A DNA stretch of 33,329 nt from Acidobacteriota bacterium (GTDB lineage Bacteria; Acidobacteriota; Thermoanaerobaculia; Multivoradales; J023): positions 1-33,329 of the forward strand of contig RFGL01000258.1 of the NCBI GenBank assembly GCA_003697015.1, read 5' to 3'. The notes beneath the pieces were generated by a model that saw only the letters and a list, made by a program, of their open reading frames with translations, was not told the origin of the DNA and searched no databases. Shown one piece after another: positions 6,877-14,928 of the stretch (positions within the stretch are counted from its first letter, which is position 1; each line of letters starts with the position of its first letter). The position numbers and the translations under genes were made by a program.

Positions 6877-8238
6877 TCATCGCACGTCCGGCGACGCGGC
6901 GGAACCGTCGCCGGCGGGGAGAACGGCGGCGATCCGTGCCGCCACCGCCCGCGCGAGGATACGGTTGCCGGCCAGGCCGAGATGGCAACAGGCGTCGCGG
7001 TAGAGGGGCTCCGGATGATCGGCGAAGACGCCGGTGAGGTCGACGAAGCCGATCCCTTCCGCCGCCAGCGCGGCCCCGCGCCGGCGGAGCAGGGGGTAGC
7101 CCGCTGCCACCACCGGCCGCCAGGGATGGTGGGCATCGACCGCCGTCTTCCGCTCCTCGTCGCTCAGGGGCTTCCCGCCGGCGACGTATTGATTGGGCTG
7201 CAGCAGGTGGAGATAGCGCACGCCGCGGCGCGCGGCGACGGCGTCCATCAGGCGCGAGGCGTCGGCCCACAGCTCGACCAGGAGGGGCAGGCAGTCGGCG
7301 GCGTCTCCCCCCAGGCAGGGCTCGGGCAGGTTGACCAGGCTCTTGGCACCGGCGCTCAGCCGCCGTCCCAGCCGGCGCTCGGCGAAGGCCGCCCGCCCCT
7401 CGGCGGCGAGGGCCGCCCGGCCGAGAAGGGCGCGGGCCAGCTCCAGCCGGCCGAGGACGGCATGGCGCGAGGCGACGGCCCGCCAGCGCGCCGCCCGCTG
7501 CCGCCAGCGCAGCACGGCGAGGGTCTCTTCCGCCTGCTCCAGGGTCGGTGCGTCGCGGCTCAGCTCGACGGCGGCGGCCCACAGGGTGCGGCGCGGGAAG
7601 TAGGGGTGAAAGCCCCCCTCGGCGTCCTGACCGCCGAGGGCGAGCTCGTTGTAGCCGTCGAGGTTGACCGCCACGTCGAGGGGCACGCCGAGGAGCAGTG
7701 CCTCGCTCAGGGCATAGAGCTGCTGCGGCTGCTTGTAGCCCCCTTGGGCGAAGTTGACCAGGTACGCAGCGCCGGCCTGCGGCCGCCGCCGGGCGAGCTC
7801 GGCGAGCAGCTCGTCGCCGGCGATCACCGCCAGATCGTTGGCCACCGAGCCGCCGAAGAGACCGATCACCAGGTCCGCCGCCGCCAGCTGCCGGTAGTCT
7901 TCGATCGACGACTGGTGGCCGAAGCGGTTGACCCGTCGGTTGGCCTCAAACCACGCCGTCCGGCCCCCGCTGCCGAACACCTCCGGCAGCGCGTCGCCCT
8001 CGCTCCCCGGCCGCAGAGACCAGCCGCGAAACGGCTGCGGCACCAACCGCGACACCGGCGCCCCCGCCGCCGGCGCGACGCCGCCCCCGACCCGCGTCGC
8101 CGCCCGCGCCTGCGGAAAGAGATCGAGCCCCCGCACCGCCAGCTCCGCCAGCCCGAGCACCAGCAGGCTGGCGACCACCATCAGCGCGATACGCGACGCG
8201 AGTCTGTGGATGGCACGGGATCCTGCGATTCTCGTCAT
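6877..8238 (-). CDS. Membrane-anchored SGNH/GDSL-like hydrolase
   Basis: A 453-residue protein with one N-terminal membrane segment (about residues 15-36: ASRIALMVVASLLVLGLAEL) and a large, probably periplasmic domain. SGNH-type blocks are visible: FGGSVAND (about 128-135, nucleophile Ser in block I), NLDGYNEL (about 193-200, block III Asn), and YRDACCHLGLAGNRILA near the C-terminus (Asp and His of block V). Such proteins are usually O-acyl esterases or acyl-transfer partners for envelope sugars. A helical insert rich in Arg/Ala (about 225-300) separates blocks III and V. The GC content is as high as the surrounding chromosome. It ends 26 bases before atuA, so it may be in that transcript, though no metabolic link is obvious. 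No strong ribosome binding site is seen, so the start is provisional. Confidence 0.7.
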   Translation of the reverse strand: MTRIAGSRAIHRLASRIALMVVASLLVLGLAELAVRGLDLFPQARAATRVGGGVAPAAGAPVSRLVPQPFRGWSLRPGSEGDALPEVFGSGGRTAWFEANRRVNRFGHQSSIEDYRQLAAADLVIGLFGGSVANDLAVIAGDELLAELARRRPQAGAAYLVNFAQGGYKQPQQLYALSEALLLGVPLDVAVNLDGYNELALGGQDAEGGFHPYFPRRTLWAAAVELSRDAPTLEQAEETLAVLRWRQRAARWRAVASRHAVLGRLELARALLGRAALAAEGRAAFAERRLGRRLSAGAKSLVNLPEPCLGGDAADCLPLLVELWADASRLMDAVAARRGVRYLHLLQPNQYVAGGKPLSDEERKTAVDAHHPWRPVVAAGYPLLRRRGAALAAEGIGFVDLTGVFADHPEPLYRDACCHLGLAGNRILARAVAARIAAVLPAGDGSAASPDVR

Positions 8239-8315
8239 GGTCCGCTGAAATGCTCTTCACGGCCCTTGTGGATTCGCCGGCCGGCAGGACCCACCGGATC
8301 GCCACCCGCAGAACG

Positions 8316-8807
8316 TCAAGGACCGATGATGCGACCGGTGAGGACGGTAGCGAGAAAGCAGAGCAGGTTGATCACAGCGTAGACGATTGCACCCGACGCG
8401 AAGGGCGCCAGCGGCAGATCCGCAGACTGAACAAACCGTCGCAGAGCGAGCCGGTAGCTCAAGTCCGGCCGTTCCTCCGCCGCCTTCTTCCGCTCGGTCC
8501 TAGCACGTTGTCCGGCGCGCAAATCCCACTCCAGCTCGTCGCTGATTTCTTCGAACAACGCGTCGCCGAGCTTGCGGGAGCGCTCGTGCATGGCGAGGCT
8601 GAAGAATGCAAAGACCGTGATTCCGACGCTCACGGTAACAAAGAGAGTCGAGCTCTGACCCTGAAGCACGAGGCTATAGGCATAGTTCGCCAAGTTGGCC
8701 AAGGTAAGTACCGCCGCCGCGAAGCCGTAGAATCTCAACCGAGACGCGATGGAGCCCAAGTAGGCCAGCGCGTCTTTCAACGCAGGTGCTCGAGCGGCGA
8801 TCTCCAT
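8316..8807 (-). CDS. Three-helix membrane protein paired with a GTPase
   Basis: I do not recognise this 163-residue protein. Three hydrophobic segments are visible: about residues 24-47, 54-73 and 137-160. Between the second and third lies a charged stretch (about 75-130: many Arg, Lys, Glu) that is likely cytoplasmic and could contact the GTPase encoded just upstream (11-base gap, same strand). Base composition is lower in GC than the flanking genes, and third positions are less biased. The layout (small membrane protein after a soluble GTPase) suggests a membrane effector or anchor, but this is inference. Confidence 0.75.
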   Translation of the reverse strand: MEIAARAPALKDALAYLGSIASRLRFYGFAAAVLTLANLANYAYSLVLQGQSSTLFVTVSVGITVFAFFSLAMHERSRKLGDALFEEISDELEWDLRAGQRARTERKKAAEERPDLSYRLALRRFVQSADLPLAPFASGAIVYAVINLLCFLATVLTGRIIGP

Positions 8808-8818
8808 GGCCGAACCCG

Positions 8819-9586
8819 TCAGCTCCTGGCTGCATAGCCGAGGAGCGTCGTCAGCAGATGAGCCCTGCAGCGCAAGCGCTCCTCGTCGTCGAAGCTACCG
8901 CAAAGAGGGCTGATGCCGAAGAACCTGTGGAAGACGGAGCAATAAGGAAGCACGGCGTGATCCAAGCGCGCCAAGGGCTCCAGGGCGGATGCGTATTGCC
9001 CCCTCTCGTAATGCGCCATTACAGCATCGCGGTCATCCCACCAGAGGTCCGCCTTGGTCACCACGGTCAACATCCATTTTGCCGTGCTCGCATCGATTGT
9101 GCTCATCCATTCGTACAGACTCTCAATCTCTACGCTGCGGCGCTTTTTTAGAAATACCTTTCTTGGTCTGCCGGTCTTCGTAACGGCTGCTCCAGAACCA
9201 ACGGCATACTCATGATATCCGTAGCAAACTACGTTGACGACGCCCTCCACGCCTGCGGACATCGCCGATCGAACAGCCTGCCTCCGCTTCGGCTTGTGCT
9301 CGATCTGCCCGGGTGTGTCATAAAAAGAAAACGGTTTTTTGTTGAGCTGAACTTTTTTCTTCTCGAGTTTGGGCGTACGCGTCAGATGGTGGATCGCCTC
9401 GGGCAGCTCTTCGGTCAACGAGTTGAGGAAGTTGGTCTTCCCGGCGCCGGTTGCACCGACTACGAGTACCACATGGCGTTTTCTGAATAGATTGACCAGA
9501 CTCTCCAGCCAGCCTTCTTCCTGGGCCAGATTGATGAGATCGACGGCCGCTTTTGCACCGGCTGCGATCATGCTCGGATCTGGCAT
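8819..9586 (-). CDS. P-loop GTPase of unknown role, low-GC island
   Basis: A 255-residue protein with the G motifs of a TRAFAC-type GTPase. G1 is VVGATGAGKTNFLN (about 42-55), G3 is FYDTPGQ (88-94) and G4 is VVTKADLW (175-182), with a probable G2 threonine in LTRTPKLEKKK. The N-terminal ~36 residues form an amphipathic helix (MIAAGAKAAVDLINLAQ). The segment after G3 is enlarged and basic (about 95-155, including KVFLKKRRS). It is not EF-Tu, Era, EngA or FtsY. The ATG at 9586 has GAGG six bases upstream. The gene is visibly AT-richer than its surroundings, especially 9130-9380, pointing to transfer. The partner membrane protein follows after 11 bases. Confidence 0.85.
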   Translation of the reverse strand: MPDPSMIAAGAKAAVDLINLAQEEGWLESLVNLFRKRHVVLVVGATGAGKTNFLNSLTEELPEAIHHLTRTPKLEKKKVQLNKKPFSFYDTPGQIEHKPKRRQAVRSAMSAGVEGVVNVVCYGYHEYAVGSGAAVTKTGRPRKVFLKKRRSVEIESLYEWMSTIDASTAKWMLTVVTKADLWWDDRDAVMAHYERGQYASALEPLARLDHAVLPYCSVFHRFFGISPLCGSFDDEERLRCRAHLLTTLLGYAARS

Positions 9587-9633
9587 CGTCATCCTCGAAG
9601 CTGTGGACGATCCCCTTCGCTGACCCCGTGACG

Positions 9634-9639
9634 AGTCTA
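9634..9639 (-). promoter_or_regulatory. Candidate -10 (TAGACT) of the GTPase gene pair
   Basis: TAGACT on the minus strand lies 47 bases before the ATG at 9586, giving a leader of about 40 bases with GAGG ahead of the start. This leader type differs from the near-leaderless starts elsewhere in the window. It lies between the stop of the carboxyltransferase gene (9657) and the GTPase. The -35 is not clear. Confidence 0.35.
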
Positions 9640-9656
9640 GCACAGGCCGCGCGGTC

Positions 9657-11327
9657 TCAGGTCTGGAGCACGCCGGTGCGGAAGGGGGGGATGTCGGGGT
9701 TGGCGGCGGCGCAGGCGATGGAACGGGCGACGACGCGGCGGGTGTCGAGGGGGTCGATGACGTCGTCGACCCACAGGCGGGCGGCGGCGTAGCGGGGGTC
9801 CATGGCGGCGGCGTAGCGTGCCTGGATGCGTTCCAAGAGGGCCTTCTTCTCCTCCTCCGAGACCTCCTCGCCGCGATTCTTGAGCTGGATGGCGAGGAGG
9901 GTCTTCGACGCCTGCTCGCCTCCCATCACCGCGATCGACGCCGACGGCCAGGCGTAGAGGAAGCGCGCGCCGTAGGCCTTGCCGCACATAGCGTAGTTGC
10001 CGGCGCCGTAGGAGTTGCCGACGAAGAGGGTGATCTTGGGGACCACCGAGTTGGCCACCGCGTTGACCATCTTGGCGCCGTCCTTGATGATGCCGCCGCG
10101 CTCGGCGCGGCTGCCGACCATGAAGCCGGTGACGTCCTGCAGGAAGAGGATCGGCAGCTTCTTCTGATTGCACAGCTCGACGAAGCGCGCCCCTTTGTCG
10201 GCGGCGTCGGAGTAGATGACGCCGCCGATCTGCAGCTCCTCCTCGTGCTCGCCGGTGCCGGTCTTGCGGCTGACGATCGCCCGCTGATTGGCCACCACCC
10301 CGACCGCCCAGCCGTCGATCCACCCGGTGCCGCAGAGCAGCGTCCGGCCGTAGGTCGCCTTGTACTCGTCGAATTCGCTGCCGTCGAGCAGCCGCGCCAG
10401 CACCTCGCGCATCTCGTAGGGCCGGGTGCGGTCGCGCGGGATGATGCCGTAGAGGTCCTCGATCGGGTAAGCCGGCGGCCGCGGCTCGCGGCGGGCGAAA
10501 GGTGCTTCCTCGCCGCGCGCCAGCTGCGCCATCTGACGGCGGATGGTCTCCAGGCACGAGGCGTCGTCCGGATGGCGATGGTCGACCACCCCGGAGACGT
10601 CGCACTGCACCACCGCCCCGCCGAGCTCCTCGTTGTCGATGGTCTCGCCGATCGCCGCCTTCACCAGATGGGAACCGGCGAGGAAGATCGAGCCGGTGCC
10701 CTGAACGATGTGGGACTCGTCGCTCATGATCGGCAGGTAGGCGCCGCCGGCGACGCAGGAGCCCATGATCGCCGCCATCTGGAAGACGCCTTCGGCCGAC
10801 AGGCGGGCGTTGTTGTAGAACACCCGCCCGAAGTGCTCCTTGTCGGGGAAGATCTCGTCCTGCAGGGGCAGAAAGACGCCGGCCGAGTCCACCAGGTAGA
10901 CGATCGGCAGGCGGTTCTCCAGGGCGATCTCCTGCGCCCGCAAGATCTTCTTGCAGGTGATCGGGAACCAGGCCCCGGCCTTGACCGTGGCGTCGTTGGC
11001 CACCACCACCACCTCGCGGCCGTGGATCCGGCCGATGCCGGTGACCACCCCGGCGGCCGGCGCGCCGCCGTACTCCCGGTACATGCCGTGAGCCACCCAC
11101 ACGCCGAGCTCGAGGAAGTCGCCGTCCGGATCGCACAACGCCGCCACCCGCTCGCGGGCCAGCATCTTGCCCTTGGCCAGTTGCTTCTCCTGCACCTTCG
11201 GCCCGCCGCCTTGGCGGATCGCGTCGGCCTCGTCGCGCAGCCGATCGACCGCCTCCTGCCAGTGCCGCTGGCGCCGTTCGTAGGTCTCGTCGTAGCTCAG
11301 CTCGCTGTCGAGAATGGTCAAGGTCAC
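9657..11327 (-). CDS. Biotin-dependent acyl-CoA carboxylase, carboxyltransferase (beta) subunit, methylcrotonoyl-CoA-like
   Basis: A 556-residue carboxyltransferase with both crotonase-like halves. The N-half shows GIGRIHGREVVVVANDATVKAG, MGSCVAGGAYLPIMSDES and IFLAGSHLVKAAIGE; the C-half shows KLPILFLQDVTGFMVG and NSYGAGNYAMCGKAY. The AGGAYLPIMSDES and IFLAGSHLVKAA segments resemble methylcrotonoyl-CoA carboxylase beta more than propionyl-CoA carboxylase. The geranyl-CoA carboxylase subunit AtuC is similar and cannot be excluded. The GTG at 11327 is preferred: GAGGGAG precedes it and the protein then has the family's normal length. An in-frame ATG at 11366 is the alternative. The partner biotin carboxylase/BCCP (alpha) subunit is not in the window. 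The pathway partners (crotonase, AtuA) lie 3-5 kb downstream, beyond inserted genes. Confidence 0.9.
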   Translation of the reverse strand: MTLTILDSELSYDETYERRQRHWQEAVDRLRDEADAIRQGGGPKVQEKQLAKGKMLARERVAALCDPDGDFLELGVWVAHGMYREYGGAPAAGVVTGIGRIHGREVVVVANDATVKAGAWFPITCKKILRAQEIALENRLPIVYLVDSAGVFLPLQDEIFPDKEHFGRVFYNNARLSAEGVFQMAAIMGSCVAGGAYLPIMSDESHIVQGTGSIFLAGSHLVKAAIGETIDNEELGGAVVQCDVSGVVDHRHPDDASCLETIRRQMAQLARGEEAPFARREPRPPAYPIEDLYGIIPRDRTRPYEMREVLARLLDGSEFDEYKATYGRTLLCGTGWIDGWAVGVVANQRAIVSRKTGTGEHEEELQIGGVIYSDAADKGARFVELCNQKKLPILFLQDVTGFMVGSRAERGGIIKDGAKMVNAVANSVVPKITLFVGNSYGAGNYAMCGKAYGARFLYAWPSASIAVMGGEQASKTLLAIQLKNRGEEVSEEEKKALLERIQARYAAAMDPRYAAARLWVDDVIDPLDTRRVVARSIACAAANPDIPPFRTGVLQT

Positions 11328-11417
11328 GCTCCCTCGGTACGGCTCGGGTGTAGAAGGCGGCGCCATGTTATCCGACCCGCCGCCACCCGGGAACGAAGCA
11401 TCGCCGGCGGGCGCTGA

Positions 11418-11423
11418 TAGCAT
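11418..11423 (+). promoter_or_regulatory. -10 hexamer TAGCAT of the polytopic membrane protein gene
   Basis: TAGCAT ends 11 bases before the ATG at 11435. The same hexamer precedes the MoaD-MoaE gene. The divergent carboxyltransferase gene has TAACAT on the minus strand (11370-11365) in the same intergenic region, about 37 bases before its GTG. Confidence 0.4.
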
Positions 11424-11434
11424 GCGCGGCCACC

Positions 11435-13138
11435 ATGACCGGACCCTCACCCACCCGTGCCCGCCTCGCCGCGCTGCTGGCGTGGCTGGCGCTGCTGGCC
11501 CCGGCCTGGCTCTATCTGGTCAACGCGCCGCGCTTCGGCTTCCTGCCGGAGAACGACTACTACGGCATCGCCCTCCCCGTGCTGGCGCCGGAGGCCGACG
11601 CCAACCTGGCGCAGCGGCTCATCAGGGCGCGGTCGAACGAGCATCGGGTCGCTCTGCCGGCAGCCGTCTTCGCCCTCAACTACCACCTTTTCCACGGCCA
11701 CGACCTGCCCCTCTCTCTCCTCGCCCTGGCGCTCCTGGCGGGCGTCTTCACCCTGCTCTACCGCGCTCTGCCCACGGCGGTGCGCCGCTCTCCCCGGCGC
11801 TTCGCCTATGCCGCCGTCCTGGCCTTCTTCGCCTTCACGCCCGCCGCGGCCGACAACGTCGCCATGGGCTTCAGCGGCATCCTCTTCGGCAGCGCCAATC
11901 TGCTCGCCGTCCTCGCCATCTTCGTCCTCGCCCGCCGCGGCCGGAGCGGCGGCATCGCCGGCCTGTGGCCGATCCCGGTCCTCGGACTGCTGGGGATCTT
12001 CACCTTCAGTACCAGCATCGCCCTGTGGCCGGCCGTCGTCGCCGCCGGCATCCACCTGCGTCTCCGCCGCCGGCAGTGGTTGGTGCTCGCGCTGGCCGCC
12101 GCCGCCGCCCTCTCGTTCTACGCCAGCGGCTACGGCATGCCGCGCAGCCACCCGTCGCTGGACGTCGATCCGGTCGACGCGGTGCGTTTCGCCCTGGTCT
12201 TTCTCGGCGCCCCCGCCGGCCCCCGGACCGACGTCGCCCTGGCCGCCGGCGCTCTCGGTCTGGCCGCCGCCCTGCTGCTGGCGGGACTGATCCTGCGGCG
12301 TGCCGCAGCCGACCGCTTCGCCCTGTGGACGGGGCTCCAGGCCTACGCCGCAGCCAACGCCGCCGCCGCTGCCCTCGCCCGCGGCGGCTTCGGCGAGGAG
12401 ATGGCCGTCGCCTCGCGCTACGCCACCCTCCCCGCCCTCTTCTGGGCCGCGCTCCTGATCGCCGCCGGGCTCTACCTCGAGCAGCAACGGCCCCGCCGCC
12501 ACCGCCTCGCCGCCGCCGGCCTGGGACTGGTCGCCCTGCTGCTGGCGGCGCCGAGCCTCGCCCGCGGCCGGTCCCTGATCGACGCCTTCGCCGCCCGCGG
12601 CAGCGTCCACCCGGTCGCCGCCCGCGCCCTGGTGCGCGGCTACCGCGACGCCGACGTGCTGCGCGCCGTCAGCCTCAAGCCCGAGGCGATCTGGCAAGCC
12701 CGCGACGCTCTCCGCCGCCTGCACCACGTGCCTTTCGACCGCCGCCATCCGCCGCCGGTGGCACGCCGCCTGGCGCCGGCGGAGCTCGCCCCGGAGCCCC
12801 ACCCGCAGCTCGTCGGCCTGGTCGGCGGCCTCTATCCCCTGCCCGGCGCCGTCTACCGCCTCGGCGGCTGGGTCTTCGGCCGCGGCATCGAGGTCGAGGA
12901 GGTGCTGATCGTCGGCCGCGACGGCTGGACCCACGGCGAGGTGGTGCGCGGCATCTACGATCCGGCCCTGGTACGCCTCCATGGCCGCGCCGCCCGCGGC
13001 GCCAGCTGGGCGGCCTACGCCGATGCCGGGCGCCTCCTCGGGTCGACGATCTGCGCCCGCCCCGCCGGCGATCCCCGCTGCTATCCCCTGCCGGTCAGCG
13101 AGCTCGTCCGCCCCCGGCTCGAGCTGCCGGGCCCCTGA
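11435..13138 (+). CDS. Polytopic membrane protein, GT-C-like architecture, function unknown
   Basis: A 567-residue integral membrane protein. Roughly nine to ten hydrophobic helices occupy the first ~370 residues (for example LLAWLALLAPAWLYLV, FAYAAVLAFFAFTPAAA, and an Ala/Leu-rich helix near 275), followed by a soluble C-terminal domain (about 375-567). The first extracytoplasmic loop contains FLPENDYYGIALPV and an Arg/Asn-rich RLIRARSNEHRVALP. This layout resembles GT-C glycosyltransferases or O-antigen-type proteins, but no confirmed catalytic motif is seen, so no enzyme activity is claimed. It begins the plus-strand envelope cluster 11435-16691, with 174 bases to the next gene. The C-terminal domain is soluble and has a Cys pair (CARPAGDPRC). 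Confidence 0.7.
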   Translation: MTGPSPTRARLAALLAWLALLAPAWLYLVNAPRFGFLPENDYYGIALPVLAPEADANLAQRLIRARSNEHRVALPAAVFALNYHLFHGHDLPLSLLALALLAGVFTLLYRALPTAVRRSPRRFAYAAVLAFFAFTPAAADNVAMGFSGILFGSANLLAVLAIFVLARRGRSGGIAGLWPIPVLGLLGIFTFSTSIALWPAVVAAGIHLRLRRRQWLVLALAAAAALSFYASGYGMPRSHPSLDVDPVDAVRFALVFLGAPAGPRTDVALAAGALGLAAALLLAGLILRRAAADRFALWTGLQAYAAANAAAAALARGGFGEEMAVASRYATLPALFWAALLIAAGLYLEQQRPRRHRLAAAGLGLVALLLAAPSLARGRSLIDAFAARGSVHPVAARALVRGYRDADVLRAVSLKPEAIWQARDALRRLHHVPFDRRHPPPVARRLAPAELAPEPHPQLVGLVGGLYPLPGAVYRLGGWVFGRGIEVEEVLIVGRDGWTHGEVVRGIYDPALVRLHGRAARGASWAAYADAGRLLGSTICARPAGDPRCYPLPVSELVRPRLELPGP

Positions 13139-13312
13139 GCCCGCGGGCACAGGACTCGGGCGCCGGCCCTGGAGCACCCTGAGGGCGGCGGGCGAAGCGA
13201 GCCGGCGAGGCGGCGGGGGTGCGTTGACAGGGCGGCGCGCCGGTGCCAAGATCGCCGGCGCGTGAAGATTTCTACCGGAGCTTCACCTCACATGTACATG
13301 CGGAGCGTCACC

Positions 13313-13528
13313 ATGCGTCATCTCGGCCGATTCGTCCCCCTCCTCCTACTGGTCGCCGTCTTCGCCCGGCCGGCCTACGCCTACCTCGACCCGACCTCCG
13401 GGAGCATGTTCCTGCAGATGATCGTCGGCGGTATCGCCGGCGTGGCGGTAGCGCTCAAGCTCTACTGGCACCGCATACTGGGCTTCTTCAGTGGCGGACG
13501 ACGGCAGAATGACGAGCCCCCGGCTTGA
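13313..13528 (+). CDS. Small exported membrane protein (YLDPTSGSMFLQ type)
   Basis: A 71-residue protein with a signal peptide (about residues 1-23, RFVPLLLLVAVFARPAYA). The segment YLDPTSGSMFLQMIVGG then runs into one membrane helix (GGIAGVAVALKLYW) and a short basic/hydrophilic tail. I know the YLDP(G/T)SGS motif from small uncharacterised proteins beside envelope-sugar and methyltransferase genes in several phyla; its function is unknown to me. The ATG at 13313 has GGAG seven bases upstream and gives a proper signal peptide. In-frame ATGs at 13292 and 13298 and a GTG at 13262 are weaker. It overlaps the methyltransferase gene by 20 bases. Confidence 0.75.
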   Translation: MRHLGRFVPLLLLVAVFARPAYAYLDPTSGSMFLQMIVGGIAGVAVALKLYWHRILGFFSGGRRQNDEPPA

Positions 13529-14927
13529 CGCGGGCTCTTTCCGCGATCGCACGGGCAGGGTCTTCTTCCGCCACGGCCGGGTCTATCGCGCCCTGAGCGA
13601 GACCGGCTACGAGAACTGGCGAGCCCTCGCCGGCAGTCGCTTCTTCCCCCAGGCCATGGCCGACGGCAGCGTCGTCGAGACCCGCGAGGTCGACCTCGCG
13701 GCCGGCGACGGCTTGCGCGCGAGCGACCTGCGCCAGCTGCCCGGCCCCTGGGTTGCCGCCGTCGAGCACCAGCGCATCCCCTTCGTCTCCTACCCCTACG
13801 AGTGGTCCTTTTCCATGCTGCGCCAGGGGGCGCTCCTGACCCTCCAGCTGCTGCGCGCCGCCCTCGACGACGACCTGATCCTCAAAGACGCTTCGTCCTA
13901 CAACGTGCAGTGGCGCGGCTGTCGCCCGACCCTGATCGACGTCGGCTCCTTCGAGCCCTGGCGCGCCGGCAGCCCGTGGGTGGGCTATCTCCAGTTCTGC
14001 CAGCTCTTCCTCTATCCCCTGCTGCTGACCGCCTACCGCGACGTCCCCTTCCAGCCCTGGCTGCGCGGCGCCCTCGACGGCATCGAGCCCGTCAGCTGCC
14101 GCCACCTGCTGCGCTGGCGCGACCGCCTGCGGCCGGGGGTGGTGATCGACGTCGACCTGATGGCCCGCCTGCAGGAGAAAGAAAGCGCCGCCCGGCCGAC
14201 GCGGCAGGACCTCCAGCGCGCCGGCTTCCGCAAAGAGATCATCCTCAACAACGTCCGCCGGCTGGAGCGGGTGATCACCAAGCTGCGCTGGCGGCGCAGC
14301 CGCTCCGAGTGGGCCGACTACGCCCGCGAAAGCTCCTACGACGAGGCCGCCCGCGCCACCAAGATCGACTTCGTGCGCCGCGCGGCGGCCGCCCGGCGGC
14401 GGCGCCTGGCATGGGATCTGGGGGCCAACACCGGTACCTACAGCCGGCTGGTGGCCGAGCACGCCGACTACGTCGTCGCGCTCGACGCCGATCACCTGGC
14501 GATCGATCGGCTCTACCGGCAGCTGGTGGCGGAAGGGCCGGCCAACGTCCTGCCCCTGGTCTCCAACCTGGCGGACGCTTCCCCCGGCCTCGGCTGGCGC
14601 CTGCGCGAACGCCAGCCCCTGGCCGATCGCGGCCGGCCCGAGCTGATCCTCTGCCTGGCCCTCGTCCACCACCTGGTGATCCGTCACAACGTCCCCCTGC
14701 CGGAGCTCGTCGGCTGGCTGGCCGAGCTCGGCGGCGAGCTGGTGATCGAGTGGGTGGCGAAAGACGATCCCATGGTGCAGAAACTGCTGGCCAACAAAGA
14801 CGACCTCTACGCCGACTACGACCCCGCCGTCTTCGAGTCCTGCCTCGGAGAGCGCTACGAGGTGGTGGCGCGTCAGGCCTTCCACGACGGCACCCGCACG
14901 CTCTACCACGCCCGCCCGCGGAGCTGA
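13509..14927 (+). CDS. Two-domain SAM-dependent methyltransferase (NoeA-like) with kinase-like N-terminal segment
   Basis: A 472-residue cytoplasmic protein. The C-terminal part is a class I methyltransferase: motif I AWDLGANTGTYSRLV (about 301-315), motif II acidic residue in VVALDADH (323-330), and ELILCLALVHHLV as motif IV. The N-terminal ~290 residues begin DAGSFRDRTGRVFF and contain LKDASSYNVQ followed by RPTLIDVGSFE (about 125-149). The spacing Asp127-x4-Asn132 and then Asp144 resembles the catalytic and metal loops of aminoglycoside-phosphotransferase-like kinase folds. The family resembles proteins annotated as NoeA-related nodulation methyltransferases. The substrate is unknown; a glycan or lipid-linked intermediate fits the neighbours. 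The ATG at 13509 is preferred; a GTG at 13491 is possible. Confidence 0.82.
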   Translation: MTSPRLDAGSFRDRTGRVFFRHGRVYRALSETGYENWRALAGSRFFPQAMADGSVVETREVDLAAGDGLRASDLRQLPGPWVAAVEHQRIPFVSYPYEWSFSMLRQGALLTLQLLRAALDDDLILKDASSYNVQWRGCRPTLIDVGSFEPWRAGSPWVGYLQFCQLFLYPLLLTAYRDVPFQPWLRGALDGIEPVSCRHLLRWRDRLRPGVVIDVDLMARLQEKESAARPTRQDLQRAGFRKEIILNNVRRLERVITKLRWRRSRSEWADYARESSYDEAARATKIDFVRRAAAARRRRLAWDLGANTGTYSRLVAEHADYVVALDADHLAIDRLYRQLVAEGPANVLPLVSNLADASPGLGWRLRERQPLADRGRPELILCLALVHHLVIRHNVPLPELVGWLAELGGELVIEWVAKDDPMVQKLLANKDDLYADYDPAVFESCLGERYEVVARQAFHDGTRTLYHARPRS

Positions 14928-14928
14928 C

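Noticed and set aside
5483-7582. Extending atuA upstream to a 699-codon frame.
   Set aside because: The extra part is out of frame inside the SGNH-like gene, and the ATG at 6850 gives the expected family N-terminus with a ribosome site.
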